Shown: piece after piece, positions 35,051-44,457 of the stretch | How positions within the stretch are numbered: the stretch's first letter is position 1 | Layout of the letters: each line of letters begins with the position of its first letter | Assembly (NCBI GenBank): GCA_016714785.1 | Contig: JADKCC010000022.1 | Location: 62,001 to 126,000, forward strand | DNA: 64,000 bases | Reading direction: 5' to 3' | From: Saprospiraceae bacterium | GTDB lineage: Bacteria; Bacteroidota; Bacteroidia; Chitinophagales; Saprospiraceae | Translations under genes and position numbers: made by a program | The notes under the pieces: model-generated | The model's database searches: none | What the model was told of the DNA's origin: nothing | Seen by the model: the letters and a program-made list of their open reading frames with translations, nothing else

Positions 35051-38000
35051 TTATGATCTAAAACTTTCAGTAATAATAATTTCAGGATGTAAGGCTTTTG
35101 CTTTGATTGGTATGATCTCCTTAAGCTGATCCGTTTCTCTATTTGTCAATGGATAAGCTTTCAGAATCTCAATTACTTTTTCTAGTACTACAGCAGGTCT
35201 CAAAGGGAATTTCTTTAAATTCGATTGGAACTTATTGATGTCTCTTTGCAGGTTTTGAAACCTACCTTGTCTTAGCGCTTCTTTTGCCTTTAGAATTAAC
35301 GCTCTTTCTTCTTCATTGACAAGTGGTAAGTTCAATATTGCATCAAGATATGCATTGGCCTTCTTTTCATTGGGTCCTTGTGTGGTATCCACTTTTTTGT
35401 CTTTTGCTTTCTCTTTTTCCATTATGTCCGAAAAAAGAGAAATACCAGTTTGTACCTGCTCATGGTGTGATGCATGCAAAGGAACAGCTTTTTCCATCAC
35501 CTCGGCTTTGAAAACCTTTACCGTCTCTAAAAATGTTAACTCTTCTGTTTCCCCATTTATTTTCACCAAAATAAAAGCATCGCGTTTATTGTCTTTAATG
35601 TAACAAATGGTACTCTGATCTAATACTTCTTTTTTCCTACCCACTCTAGCTCTCAAAGGCATGTTTTTTATTTGTTTGAAAAGGCCAGGATTCTTTGCTT
35701 TTATATCTCTCAACATCATCAAATAAGCAAGCTTTTCGTCTTTTTCTTCTTCCAGCTCCTTGTCAAAAAGACCGAAAGTTTCTGTTTCTTCATCAGGTGA
35801 GTATATTTGACTATCTTCACCTAAGGCGGCATGAAATGATTGCAATTTCATGATTGCCTTTTTTTCCAATTCAATATCGTTGTTTACTTTAGCTGTTGGA
35901 TAGAAATTAAAAACATACACTTCATCAGCAGTAGAGCCAATCCTATTGACACGTCCGATTCTTTGCATTAGCCGTGTCGAATTCCAAGGAGTATCATAAT
36001 TGACAATGACATTCGATCTATGGAGATTTACACCTTCTGCAAGAACTTCAGTAGTCAAAATGATACTATAATCATCTTTTTGTTTTAATTTATCTAGATT
36101 GGCATCAAAGTTTTCGCGTACAGTGGGCATTCTGTCTTTTCTGGTTTTACTATCCACTGATAGAATATTTGCTGAAATGTACTTCGGCAATTCCCTTTCT
36201 AAATAACCTGTGGTCTCTTTGCTTTCAGAAAAAACAACTAGTTTTGATTGTTGATTGATACTTTTATCAAAAAGTATGTTTTTAAGGTATTCCACAAAAA
36301 CTTCCAATTTTGGATCTTCACTCACTTCAGCCCAACCTTTTGAAAGGTCTTGCAATAGTGAAAGATCATGTTTCAAACCTGGAAGAAAATCATATTCAAA
36401 ATCATCGGGTTCGCAAATATCAATGGTTGGATCTTCTATTGATTTTTCCATGACCAATTCCATTAATTCTTCTTCTTTTCCTTCATTGATCATATCCGAT
36501 ACAGGCAGATTTGGGGCTATGATCACTCGACCATTATCAAACATTGTTACCATAGCTTCCGTTGCTTTCATAAATCTATAAAGTGACTGCTTGAAGGCAA
36601 AAAAACTACTATCAATCCTTTTGACCAATAAGGTCTTCATGATTTTGGCTAACTGAGCAGAAATCATATCTGCCTGTTTGTACTTTATCTTCTTGTGTGG
36701 TTTCAAAAAGCCTATAGCCCTATATCTATTGTACTTTAATCCTTGTGTTTCATGACTGAGTACATAAATGGTTTTATCGTACAAATCTTCCAAATGTGGT
36801 TCAAGCACATATAATATTTTCTTGGGCTGACTAACTTTCGGAAATCTTATACCTTGACTTTCTAAATCTTTTGAATACAAATCATGGACTAACAAGTCTG
36901 TTCTTGTTCTGCGTACGATCAGTGGCTCAATGACTTTAGTTCTTATCTTCTCGTATACTGTTTTTACTCCTGATTGAACTTTGGCTATATCAGGTTCATT
37001 TTTAATTTTTTTATATAGGTCAATTTGTTGTCTGAAAAAGTGTTGCAAATTTCCTGTTTCAAGGGTGGACTCTTTACTGTCTTGGAAAAGATAAACTAAA
37101 TTGGCAATATCTTCTGGCTTGTTATTGAGTGGTGTGGCAGAAACGAGAATTACTTTTTTTGCCACATTGGTACCATCAGGTAAAAATCTTCTTGTTGGTG
37201 TTTTACAAATCTTTTGTAATTCATTATACATTCCTGCAGTGTCCGATCGAAATTTATGAGCTTCATCTACAATGATTAAATCGTATAATGTAGCATCATT
37301 GATTTTGTGTAAACTACCGTTGTGAATAATTTTAACATTATCCAAATTGAACTTTTCTATGGTCTCCACCCAATTTTCTTTGATAGCAGGTGGTACAATG
37401 ATTAAAGTTCTGGATCTGTGTTCTGGAAAACCATTAGAATAAAAGTACTTTTTGGCAATCAGTGTTGATACTATTGTTTTACCAAGACCTACTACATCAG
37501 CAAGAAAAAAACCATTGTGCTTCATGATTTTGGCAAATCCGTCATTAACAGCATCTACTTGATATGACAGCCTTTTAAAACCTTTTGGTAAGTCTGAAAT
37601 AGAGTTTGGGTCGAATTCTATGCTCTTACCAAAATACTCTATTAAAAACTTAAGATATACCTCAAAAGGAGTATAGTTTGCATTGAGATATGTTTCCTTT
37701 TGCAATTTTTCTATACTGTCCATATCTACAGGAACAGCTTCTTCCCAAAGTTTGTCAAATGTCTGGGATGCGAATTCTATATCGGTATTATCTCTTAATT
37801 CTACATTGAATTCAAAGTTTTTTGATAATCCTGCATCTGTCAAATTACTTGAACCTGTGATAACAGAACCATATCCGTGGTCATGTTTTTCCCGTTCCCT
37901 AAAGATATAGATTTTAGCATGAATATTTTGTTTAGGGTGTATCTTTATTTTTACTTTTCCAGTGGTAATATCCCTAATCAATTGAATCATCCCATTTTCA

Positions 38001-38314
38001 ACAGTTTTGTCATATTCTGCTTCTTGTATATTTTTCTTAATGTCTTGAAAAAATTCATCTTGGGCTTTTTCAGCATCTCCATCAAATAATAAACCTTGCT
38101 GATTGGCTTGATAAACCAAAGAGTCGATATTGATACCAACTAAAATTCTTATTTCTTGAGCATTTTCTACAAATTCACGAATTTGAAAATATCCTGAAGC
38201 ACGAAAATAACCCACCAAAGCATCAAGGAAGTGAATCTTCTTATGTTTGAAAATCCCTTCTATCTTTTTGAGTAGCGTATTTTGATCTTCGTTTGTAAAA
38301 AATTTGGTTGTCAT
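35051..38314 (-). CDS. PLD-domain/SNF2-type helicase, first gene of the defence-like operon
   Basis: A 1087-residue protein joining a phospholipase D-like domain to a superfamily 2 helicase. The PLD part (1-200) has His132-x-Lys134 (NIHAKIYIF) followed by GSSNLTDAG (154-162) and an acidic NFEFNVELRD, the layout of a PLD nuclease active site. The helicase has Walker A-like DVVGLGKT (273-280), DEAH (350-353), SATPLNN (392-398) and motif VI MQRIGRVNRIGS. A charged C-terminal tail follows. It begins the five-gene operon; the 550-bp gap upstream is non-coding and has a -7-like TAATTTTG on this strand (38365-38372). PLD-helicases of this kind occur beside methyltransferases in defence islands. Confidence 0.88.
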   Translation of the reverse strand: MTTKFFTNEDQNTLLKKIEGIFKHKKIHFLDALVGYFRASGYFQIREFVENAQEIRILVGINIDSLVYQANQQGLLFDGDAEKAQDEFFQDIKKNIQEAEYDKTVENGMIQLIRDITTGKVKIKIHPKQNIHAKIYIFREREKHDHGYGSVITGSSNLTDAGLSKNFEFNVELRDNTDIEFASQTFDKLWEEAVPVDMDSIEKLQKETYLNANYTPFEVYLKFLIEYFGKSIEFDPNSISDLPKGFKRLSYQVDAVNDGFAKIMKHNGFFLADVVGLGKTIVSTLIAKKYFYSNGFPEHRSRTLIIVPPAIKENWVETIEKFNLDNVKIIHNGSLHKINDATLYDLIIVDEAHKFRSDTAGMYNELQKICKTPTRRFLPDGTNVAKKVILVSATPLNNKPEDIANLVYLFQDSKESTLETGNLQHFFRQQIDLYKKIKNEPDIAKVQSGVKTVYEKIRTKVIEPLIVRRTRTDLLVHDLYSKDLESQGIRFPKVSQPKKILYVLEPHLEDLYDKTIYVLSHETQGLKYNRYRAIGFLKPHKKIKYKQADMISAQLAKIMKTLLVKRIDSSFFAFKQSLYRFMKATEAMVTMFDNGRVIIAPNLPVSDMINEGKEEELMELVMEKSIEDPTIDICEPDDFEYDFLPGLKHDLSLLQDLSKGWAEVSEDPKLEVFVEYLKNILFDKSINQQSKLVVFSESKETTGYLERELPKYISANILSVDSKTRKDRMPTVRENFDANLDKLKQKDDYSIILTTEVLAEGVNLHRSNVIVNYDTPWNSTRLMQRIGRVNRIGSTADEVYVFNFYPTAKVNNDIELEKKAIMKLQSFHAALGEDSQIYSPDEETETFGLFDKELEEEKDEKLAYLMMLRDIKAKNPGLFKQIKNMPLRARVGRKKEVLDQSTICYIKDNKRDAFILVKINGETEELTFLETVKVFKAEVMEKAVPLHASHHEQVQTGISLFSDIMEKEKAKDKKVDTTQGPNEKKANAYLDAILNLPLVNEEERALILKAKEALRQGRFQNLQRDINKFQSNLKKFPLRPAVVLEKVIEILKAYPLTNRETDQLKEIIPIKAKALHPEIIITESFRS

Positions 38315-38865
38315 ATTTTTTTATTGAACACTACACTAATTTTTTTAGAAGCAATACAAAGTCACAAAATTAACAAAAAATGGGCTATTCCCGAAACGAA
38401 TTAGCGCTAGATTTTAAAGGATAATCCATTGATGTATTAAATATTTTGATTTAGCTATCGGTTTAAGTACTTTTCCATGGTCCTTAATATTATCATTTTC
38501 TACTTTTACAAATTTGTTTGTTTAAATAAATTAATAAGGATTTTCAATATAATTATTAGGAAATATTTACTATTAATTTTTTTTTAAAAATTAATATATA
38601 AACGTATTATATATTAATAAAATGCAGTTATATTGAAATTTATCTTAGGAAAAATAGAAAATTTTGATTTGTGTGAAGGATCGAAGTATTGCAACTTTGT
38701 GAGAAATTTTTATCAATTACTTCGTGGACATATATATGACACAACTAACCAATAGATCTGGCAAAACATCTCAACGGAAAGTGATAAAGATTGAGTAAAC
38801 ATATCATGGCGCAGGGCTAGTATTCATTGCTGGCCTTGCATTTTTTTAACTTATAATAAATAATC
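38315..38865. other. 551-bp intergenic stretch between divergent genes
   Basis: It holds the upstream region of the defence-like operon (minus strand, near 38315-38400), an AT-rich middle without a supported gene, and on the plus strand the second copy of the dispersed element (38643-38707) ahead of the FISUMP gene. Confidence 0.45.
38643..38707 (+). repeat. Dispersed element, copy 2 (promoter-like)
   Basis: Bases 38643-38677 are the near-identical 35-bp partner of 28231-28265. TTTG at 38668-38671 is followed 20 bp later by CAACTTTG (38692-38699) and then TGAGAAA, the same spacing as in copy 1. It lies about 165 bp upstream of the plus-strand gene at 38866. The conserved spacing argues for a shared promoter; the direct orientation around the defence-like operon also allows a role in gain or loss of that segment. 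Confidence 0.55.
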
Positions 38866-39798
38866 ATGTGCAAATTAATTTTAACTTTAATAATAATCAC
38901 ATCACTGCATTTTTCTTTAAATAGTCAAGTTGGTATCAATACTTCTTTACCAAATGAAAAATCTGCTTTGGATATCACTTCCACATCAAAAGGTCTTCTG
39001 CCACCACGTATGACAGAAGCACAAAGAAATGAAATAATTGATCCTATTCCTGCCGGTCTTATGCTTTGGTGTATAGATTGTGGTACTTCAGGTCAAATGC
39101 AAGTTTTCAATGGAACGTCTTGGACGGATTTTGTAGGAAATCCAGCTAGTCAGGCACCTTTCGTTTGTGGCACATCTACAGTTTCTTTTACATATAAAGG
39201 AAGTATTGTTACTTACGGCACAGTAATAGGAGCAGACAACAAATGTTGGTTGGATAGAAATCTTGGCGCAAATCGAGTTGCTCTTAATCATACTGATACT
39301 GAAGCCAGAGGTGATTTATTTCAATGGGGTAGAGAAGATGATGGTCATCAATCGAGAACATCAGATGTCACTCAAACTTTGGCTACCACAAATAGTCCTG
39401 GTCATGATGATTATATCGCAGTTACCTATGCGGGCTCTACACCTCCATATGCTTGGTCAAATCCTCAAGATCTGAATCTTTGGCAAGGAGTCAACGGGGT
39501 AAATAATGTTTGTCCCACGGGATTTAGATTACCCACTGAAACTGAATTGGAAGCAGAACGCAATAGTTGGATCACTGACGATATTTTTGGAGCTTTTGCT
39601 TCCCCATTAAAATTAACACTTACTATGTATCGAAATGATATTGGTAATATTTGGGGCACTAATACTGGTAATTATTGGACAAGCACTGTAGTAAATAACA
39701 CATCCGTACGCCTTTTACTAGTGCCAAATGTTTTTAATTGTGATTGGCTTAACAACCAGATTGGGTTTGGTAATGCTGTACGCTGTATTAAAAATTAA
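38866..39798 (+). CDS. Secreted FISUMP-type protein
   Basis: A 310-residue secreted protein: signal peptide (LILTLIIITSLHFSLNS), then a short tail-fibre-like N-terminal motif usual for Bacteroidota surface proteins (VGINTSLPNEKSALDITSTS, KGLLPPRMTEAQRNEI), then a Fibrobacter succinogenes major paralogous (FISUMP) domain with DNKCWLDRNLGANRVA, DLFQWGREDDGHQ, CPTGFRLPTETEL, YWTSTV and the closing AVRCIKN. FISUMP domains resemble formylglycine-generating-enzyme/lectin-like folds and occur in surface proteins of unknown role. There is no T9SS sorting domain. It is preceded by a copy of the promoter-like dispersed element. Confidence 0.82.
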   Translation: MCKLILTLIIITSLHFSLNSQVGINTSLPNEKSALDITSTSKGLLPPRMTEAQRNEIIDPIPAGLMLWCIDCGTSGQMQVFNGTSWTDFVGNPASQAPFVCGTSTVSFTYKGSIVTYGTVIGADNKCWLDRNLGANRVALNHTDTEARGDLFQWGREDDGHQSRTSDVTQTLATTNSPGHDDYIAVTYAGSTPPYAWSNPQDLNLWQGVNGVNNVCPTGFRLPTETELEAERNSWITDDIFGAFASPLKLTLTMYRNDIGNIWGTNTGNYWTSTVVNNTSVRLLLVPNVFNCDWLNNQIGFGNAVRCIKN

Positions 39799-39926
39799 TA
39801 TTTATTTAATCTCATCAGGTACTCATCTTTTTTATCCAGAATCAGGTAGTCCATTGATTTTTCATAAACTTTAAAAGAAAATAGTATTTTTAAACCAATA
39901 TCAGAAGAGACAGGAATGAACAGATT
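39795..39926 (-). pseudogene. Possible relic of a minus-strand reading frame
   Basis: About 43 codons are open between stops on the minus strand, with protein-like text (LFIPVSSDIGLKILFSF, then YLILDKKDEYLMRLNKY) but only a late ATG. It ends across the stop of the FISUMP gene. It may be the 3' relic of a lost gene; chance is also possible in AT-rich DNA. Confidence 0.18.
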
Positions 39927-39954
39927 TTAATACTTAATACTTAAGAATCAACCA

Positions 39955-40377
39955 ATGAGATACTTTTATTTGATCATGTTGATGTCTGTATTTTTGATGA
40001 TAAAAGTATCTGCACAGCCTTTTTATTCTGCTCAAACTCTCCACGCTGATGACCTACCTTTCCGTGAAGTACTTATATCATTCGATACATCAGATGGTAT
40101 CGTTTGGATGGTACTTCCGTCACATATCTGTCGCAATAATGGACATCAGTTGGATTGTTTTCCGGTGAATACTCAAGGTGTGGAAACCGCTTTTATGGCA
40201 GAAGACCGATATATCATCGTACATACGCTGTCAAAAAACAATGCGGCATACTTTGACACTAAAACATTGGAAGTCATCGAATTTCCTTGGAGTATTGAAT
40301 ATGCACTAGTGTACCACCATGGATACGGCGAGTCATTGATGGTAACAAATTTACTTTGCCATAATATTATGGAATGA
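39955..40377 (+). CDS. Short secreted protein, maybe a truncated propeller sensor
   Basis: A 140-residue protein with a signal peptide (FYLIMLMSVFLMIKVSA-QPF). The mature part (FREVLISFDTSDGIVWMVL, YFDTKTLEVIEFPWSIEYAL) resembles the first blades of a two-component propeller sensor, such as the kinase at 22548. It stops after LLCHNIME with no continuing frame in the 38 bp before the next gene. So it is either a small independent protein or the N-terminal remnant of a lost sensor. I favour a remnant because of the domain-like start and abrupt end, but with low certainty. Confidence 0.5.
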   Translation: MRYFYLIMLMSVFLMIKVSAQPFYSAQTLHADDLPFREVLISFDTSDGIVWMVLPSHICRNNGHQLDCFPVNTQGVETAFMAEDRYIIVHTLSKNNAAYFDTKTLEVIEFPWSIEYALVYHHGYGESLMVTNLLCHNIME

Positions 40378-40415
40378 GTATTGCCATTTTTTGAGAGTGT
40401 GAATATATAAAGTGT

Positions 40416-41504
40416 CTAACTTCCCTTAATTTTAAATACCATAATGCCACATTGACTATCGTATTTACCATTGGCAAATTCAAATTCCTTTGCCTTCCTT
40501 AAAGCCAATGACACCAAGCTTTTTTTGGCAATGGTGGACATTGTTCCATTAAATTCTGCCGTGGTGACTTCTCCTTGTTTGTTTACACAGATATTGATGC
40601 ACACATTTCCATTTTCATCGGCCAAAATTAGAATGCTAGGTACTTCTTTAATTTGTCTTTTGCCTAATTCTTGACCAGATATCTCGATGGTGAGGTCTTC
40701 ATCAATCACAAAACTATTGACACTATCATCATTTTTTGGGAGATTCTCATCTATTACAGGTTCGGAATCATCAACAACCCTTACTACATCTTCGTCAGGC
40801 GTTGTATTTGTAGAAGAGTTAGTATTTCCTGATGGCTGGGTGGTCGTCTCTTGTTGATGTCCTTCAGACAATACTTCATTATCACCTAAAACATTAGGAT
40901 CGGTATTATTATCATTATTATGTGTGTTAGGCTTTGGATCAGTATTTGCGGATAAGATCTCTACTGGTTTTTTGCTTTTCACTCCACATAAGTTTTTAGC
41001 TTTTACCTCTGCGGATGGGCTACCTAGGTTCATTGACATTTCATAGTCTTGACAAGCTTTAAGCTTTTGCCCATCATCTTCATACAAATCGCCTCTCCAT
41101 TCATAAAATTGGGCATTGTTAGGCTGTAGAGCCACCGCAGCAGTGAGGCTATTTATTGCTGCTTTATCTTCTTGCATTGCGGCAAAAGACCTTCCTAATA
41201 AAGCGGCAGCTTCTGCATCAATGCCTTTCAATTCGATACTATGTAGGGCGTCAATTTTCGAACCTTTGTAAGCGGCCATAGCATATTTGGCCCATCCTCT
41301 GTGTATGAGTGCTTCTTTGTATTTCGGATCTTTGGAGATGACCAGATTGTATTGTGTAATCGCTTCATCATATCGACCTGTCTCATAAAGATATTCTGCT
41401 TTTACATAGATAAAACCAGTCTCTTCATCCAAGATTTGGGCTGATAAATCAAAAGAGAAAAAAGCTAGTACGCTAAGTGTTATGAATTTTAATGATGCGC
41501 TCAT
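40416..41504 (-). CDS. Secreted TPR protein with TonB-C-like end
   Basis: A 362-residue protein with a signal peptide (LKFITLSVLAFFSFDLSA-QIL). Residues about 28-165 are TPR repeats (YLYETGRYDEAITQYNLVIS, KYKEALIHRGWAKYA, AAINSLTAAVALQPNNAQFY). A disordered Asn/Thr/Asp-rich linker (about 180-265) is followed by an approximately 85-residue C-terminal domain that resembles TonB C-terminal domains of Bacteroidota (GNVCINICVNKQGEVTTAEF, KKSLVSLALRKAKEFEF). It may act as a periplasmic scaffold. It stands alone between convergent 39955 and topA; the gap to topA's stop is about 75 bp. Confidence 0.72.
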   Translation of the reverse strand: MSASLKFITLSVLAFFSFDLSAQILDEETGFIYVKAEYLYETGRYDEAITQYNLVISKDPKYKEALIHRGWAKYAMAAYKGSKIDALHSIELKGIDAEAAALLGRSFAAMQEDKAAINSLTAAVALQPNNAQFYEWRGDLYEDDGQKLKACQDYEMSMNLGSPSAEVKAKNLCGVKSKKPVEILSANTDPKPNTHNNDNNTDPNVLGDNEVLSEGHQQETTTQPSGNTNSSTNTTPDEDVVRVVDDSEPVIDENLPKNDDSVNSFVIDEDLTIEISGQELGKRQIKEVPSILILADENGNVCINICVNKQGEVTTAEFNGTMSTIAKKSLVSLALRKAKEFEFANGKYDSQCGIMVFKIKGS

Positions 41505-41579
41505 GGTGTATCTGTTTTGTTACTATATAAAGACAAAAACAAGGATATTATTGTTAGTTAAGAAAATATTAATAAAATA

Positions 41580-44144
41580 TTATTTCTTTTTTGGTGCTAC
41601 TTTTTTGGTTGGTGCTTTTTTTACCACTTCTTTTTTCTTAAAAGCATCAGGCATCTCTGTCTCTATCCAAGATTTTACAATTTCTAGACTGACGGTTTGC
41701 AAGTAAGTATCTTCTATCTTTTGGCCATCAACTTTTGGAACTTTAAAGTTATTTTTACCGAATTTGATATATGGTCCCCATCTCCCATTTTCTATGGAGA
41801 TTTTATCAGCAGGCCAATTTTGTATATATCTATTGGCTTCTTTTTCCACCTTGGCATCTATCAGTTCAGCGGCTTGTTCTTGGGTGATGGTTTCTAGTTT
41901 AAATCTTACGGGAATATTGATAAACATTTCATTCCACTTTATAAAAGGCCCAAATCTTCCTTTGCCCTTTGTAATTGGAAGACTTTGATAATGTCCTATA
42001 GGTGCATTTTCATCCATTTTTGCTTCTATAAGGGTTTTGGCCTCATCCATTGTAATTGTCATAGGATCTAGGGTACGTGGCAGATTGACATACATTTCGC
42101 CAATCTTGATATATGGGCCAAATCTTCCTGTATTTACTGTAATTTCTTCATTGTTGATTTGACCAATTGTTCTAGGAAGTTTAAATAACTCCATGGCTTC
42201 TTCAAAACTGATGGTTTCCATAGACTGACCTGGTTTGAGATTGGCAAATCTTGGTTTTTCGCCTTCTTGCACTTCATCTCTATCTCCTATCTGTATCACT
42301 GGTCCAAATCTAGTCATTTGTGCCAGTACTGCGTACCCAGACACAGGATCTTTTCCGAGTTCTCTTTTGCCTTTGGCTCTTTCTGCATTTTCAAGGGTGT
42401 TTTCCACTGTTTCATGAAAAGGCCCATAGAAAGTTTTCAACATGCTTTTCCAATTTACACCATCTGTAGCTATTTTATCCAATTGGTCTTCTACATTGGC
42501 TGTAAATCCATAATCCATGATTTTGGCAAAGTGCTCAGATAGAAAATCGCTCACGACCATTCCAAGATCGGACGGATAAAGACAGTTTTTGGTAGTACCC
42601 GTGATTTCTGTTTTTGTTTTGGAAGTGATGATGCCACTTTTTAGTGATAGCTGCCTAAAGTCTCTTGAAACACCTTCCCTACTCTCTTTGGTGACATAAC
42701 CACGCTCTTCTTCCATTATTTTAGAGATGGTAGGTGCATAAGTCGAAGGCCTACCGATACCTAGTTCTTCTAGTTTTTTGACCAAACTAGCTTCTGTATA
42801 ACGCCCTGCGGGTCTTGTAAAACTCTGTGTGGCATCCATATTATTCAATTGCAGCAATTGTTGCAATTTGAGTGGAGGCAACATACCTTTAGTATCTTCA
42901 TCTTCGTCATCATCAGTGGACTCAAGATATACTTTCAGAAATCCGTCAAATTTTAATACCTCTCCCACTGCTTCCAATTGTTTATCGCGCATGGATGAAA
43001 TATTTATTTTAACAATGGTTTTTTCTATCTCTGCTTCCGACATCTGAGAAGCTATGGTACGTTTCCAAATTAATTCATATAGTCGCATTTGGTCTCTATC
43101 AGGGCCGATGTTTTTACGCTCAATGTAAGTAGGTCTGATGGCCTCGTGCGCTTCTTGTGCATTGGCTGTTTTGGATTTGTATTTTCTAACATGCAAATAT
43201 TGTTTGCCATAAGAAGTTTCTATTTCTTGGGCGATAGCATTCATGGCTGTTTCACTAAGATTAGATGAGTCTGTTCTCATGTATGTGATAAGTCCTTCTT
43301 CATACAGTCTTTGTGCAGTGGACATGGTGCGATTTACAGAAAAACCAAGTTTTCTACTTGCTTCTTGCTGCAAAGTAGAAGTAGTAAATGGCGCTGCTGG
43401 ATACCTTTTCAATGGTTTTTTCTCAATACTATCTATGGTAAAGGAAGCACCATTTGCTTTGGTCAGAAAATCCATTGCGTCTTGCTCATTGTCTATTCGT
43501 GTGGTATATTCAGCTTTGAGCTGTACTTTTTCGCCTCTACCATTGTCCACGTCAAAGAATGCCGTAATTTTAAAAAATGGTGTAGGTTCAAAGCCTTGAA
43601 TCTCCCGTTCGCGTTCGACTATAAGTTTTACCGCTACGGATTGTACCCTACCTGCTGATAATTTATTTTTGACTTTACGCCATAAAACTTCTGATAGTTC
43701 GAAGCCTACGATTCTGTCCAATATCCTTCTTGCTTGCTGTGCATTTACTAGATCTACATTGACTAGTCTTGGATTGGCCACAGCTTTTTGGATAGCTGGT
43801 TTGGTGATCTCAGAGAATACTATTCGTTTAGTGGTTTTGACATCTAGTTTTAATTCTTGACACAAATGCCAAGAAATGGCTTCCCCTTCACGGTCCTCGT
43901 CCGTAGCGAGCCATACCTCTGTGGATTTTTTAACATGTTCTTTGAGTTCACGTACCACTTTGATTTTTTCGGGTGATACGACATAATGTGGCTCAAAATT
44001 ATTTTGAATATCAATCCCTTTATTCCCTTTTTCCAGATCTCGAATGTGTCCGAAACTGGATTTGACGGTGAAATCAGGGCCAAGTATTTTTTCTATTGTT
44101 TTTGCTTTTGCCGGAGACTCTACTATGAGCAAGTTTTTAGCCAT
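41580..44144 (-). CDS. topA: DNA topoisomerase I
   Basis: An 854-residue type IA topoisomerase that relaxes negative supercoils. The TOPRIM domain begins MAKNLLIVESPAKAKTI with Glu9 and the DED set at Asp82/Asp84 (WLATDEDREGEAISWHL). The catalytic Tyr288 lies in GLITYMRTDSSNLSE. In place of zinc fingers the C terminus has about four copies of a repeat with core GRFGPxIK (TRFGPVIQIG, GRFGPYIKIG, GRFGPFIKW, GRWGPYIKFG), as normal for Bacteroidota, and then a Lys-rich tail (APTKKVAPKKK) suited to DNA binding. It ends about 75 bp before the TPR gene on the same strand. Confidence 0.97.
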   Translation of the reverse strand: MAKNLLIVESPAKAKTIEKILGPDFTVKSSFGHIRDLEKGNKGIDIQNNFEPHYVVSPEKIKVVRELKEHVKKSTEVWLATDEDREGEAISWHLCQELKLDVKTTKRIVFSEITKPAIQKAVANPRLVNVDLVNAQQARRILDRIVGFELSEVLWRKVKNKLSAGRVQSVAVKLIVEREREIQGFEPTPFFKITAFFDVDNGRGEKVQLKAEYTTRIDNEQDAMDFLTKANGASFTIDSIEKKPLKRYPAAPFTTSTLQQEASRKLGFSVNRTMSTAQRLYEEGLITYMRTDSSNLSETAMNAIAQEIETSYGKQYLHVRKYKSKTANAQEAHEAIRPTYIERKNIGPDRDQMRLYELIWKRTIASQMSEAEIEKTIVKINISSMRDKQLEAVGEVLKFDGFLKVYLESTDDDEDEDTKGMLPPLKLQQLLQLNNMDATQSFTRPAGRYTEASLVKKLEELGIGRPSTYAPTISKIMEEERGYVTKESREGVSRDFRQLSLKSGIITSKTKTEITGTTKNCLYPSDLGMVVSDFLSEHFAKIMDYGFTANVEDQLDKIATDGVNWKSMLKTFYGPFHETVENTLENAERAKGKRELGKDPVSGYAVLAQMTRFGPVIQIGDRDEVQEGEKPRFANLKPGQSMETISFEEAMELFKLPRTIGQINNEEITVNTGRFGPYIKIGEMYVNLPRTLDPMTITMDEAKTLIEAKMDENAPIGHYQSLPITKGKGRFGPFIKWNEMFINIPVRFKLETITQEQAAELIDAKVEKEANRYIQNWPADKISIENGRWGPYIKFGKNNFKVPKVDGQKIEDTYLQTVSLEIVKSWIETEMPDAFKKKEVVKKAPTKKVAPKKK

Positions 44145-44457
44145 TCAACTACTATTTAATGATTAGAATACGCACGAATTCTCACATTATGATCATAAGA
44201 ATCTATGACGTGCCTTGGATTAAAGGCACAAAACTATACAATTTCTTTATTTATTATGAAAAAATTACATATTTTATTGAAATAGCTTACTTTCCATCTT
44301 AATTTCTCTACAAACATTGTCATTTCGAAATACGAAGTGGTGAGTAAACACTTACATAATTTAATTCGACAATGGAGAATAAATAAAAAGAACTCAATAC
44401 TTTATGACATTAGAAATATAAAATTAGATCGATTTTGAAAAATAGAGCAAAATTTGA
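44145..44457. other. 313-bp gap upstream of topA
   Basis: It holds a 7-bp hairpin (GTGCCTT 44210-44216 / AAGGCAC 44223-44229) without a T run, which may lie in the topA leader. On the plus strand near 44318-44345 is TTGTCATTTCGAA, close to a short dispersed sequence often seen between Bacteroidota genes. No gene is supported. Confidence 0.35.

Noticed and set aside
35316..37910. Plus-strand frames of 60-108 codons within the helicase gene
   Set aside because: They are antisense shadows of a gene with full helicase motifs.
43311..43658. 115-codon plus-strand frame rich in Cys and Phe
   Set aside because: It is antisense to the topA catalytic core, with atypical composition.
41697..43860. Many plus-strand frames within topA
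   Set aside because: Shadow frames of topA, caused by its codon use; no independent support.
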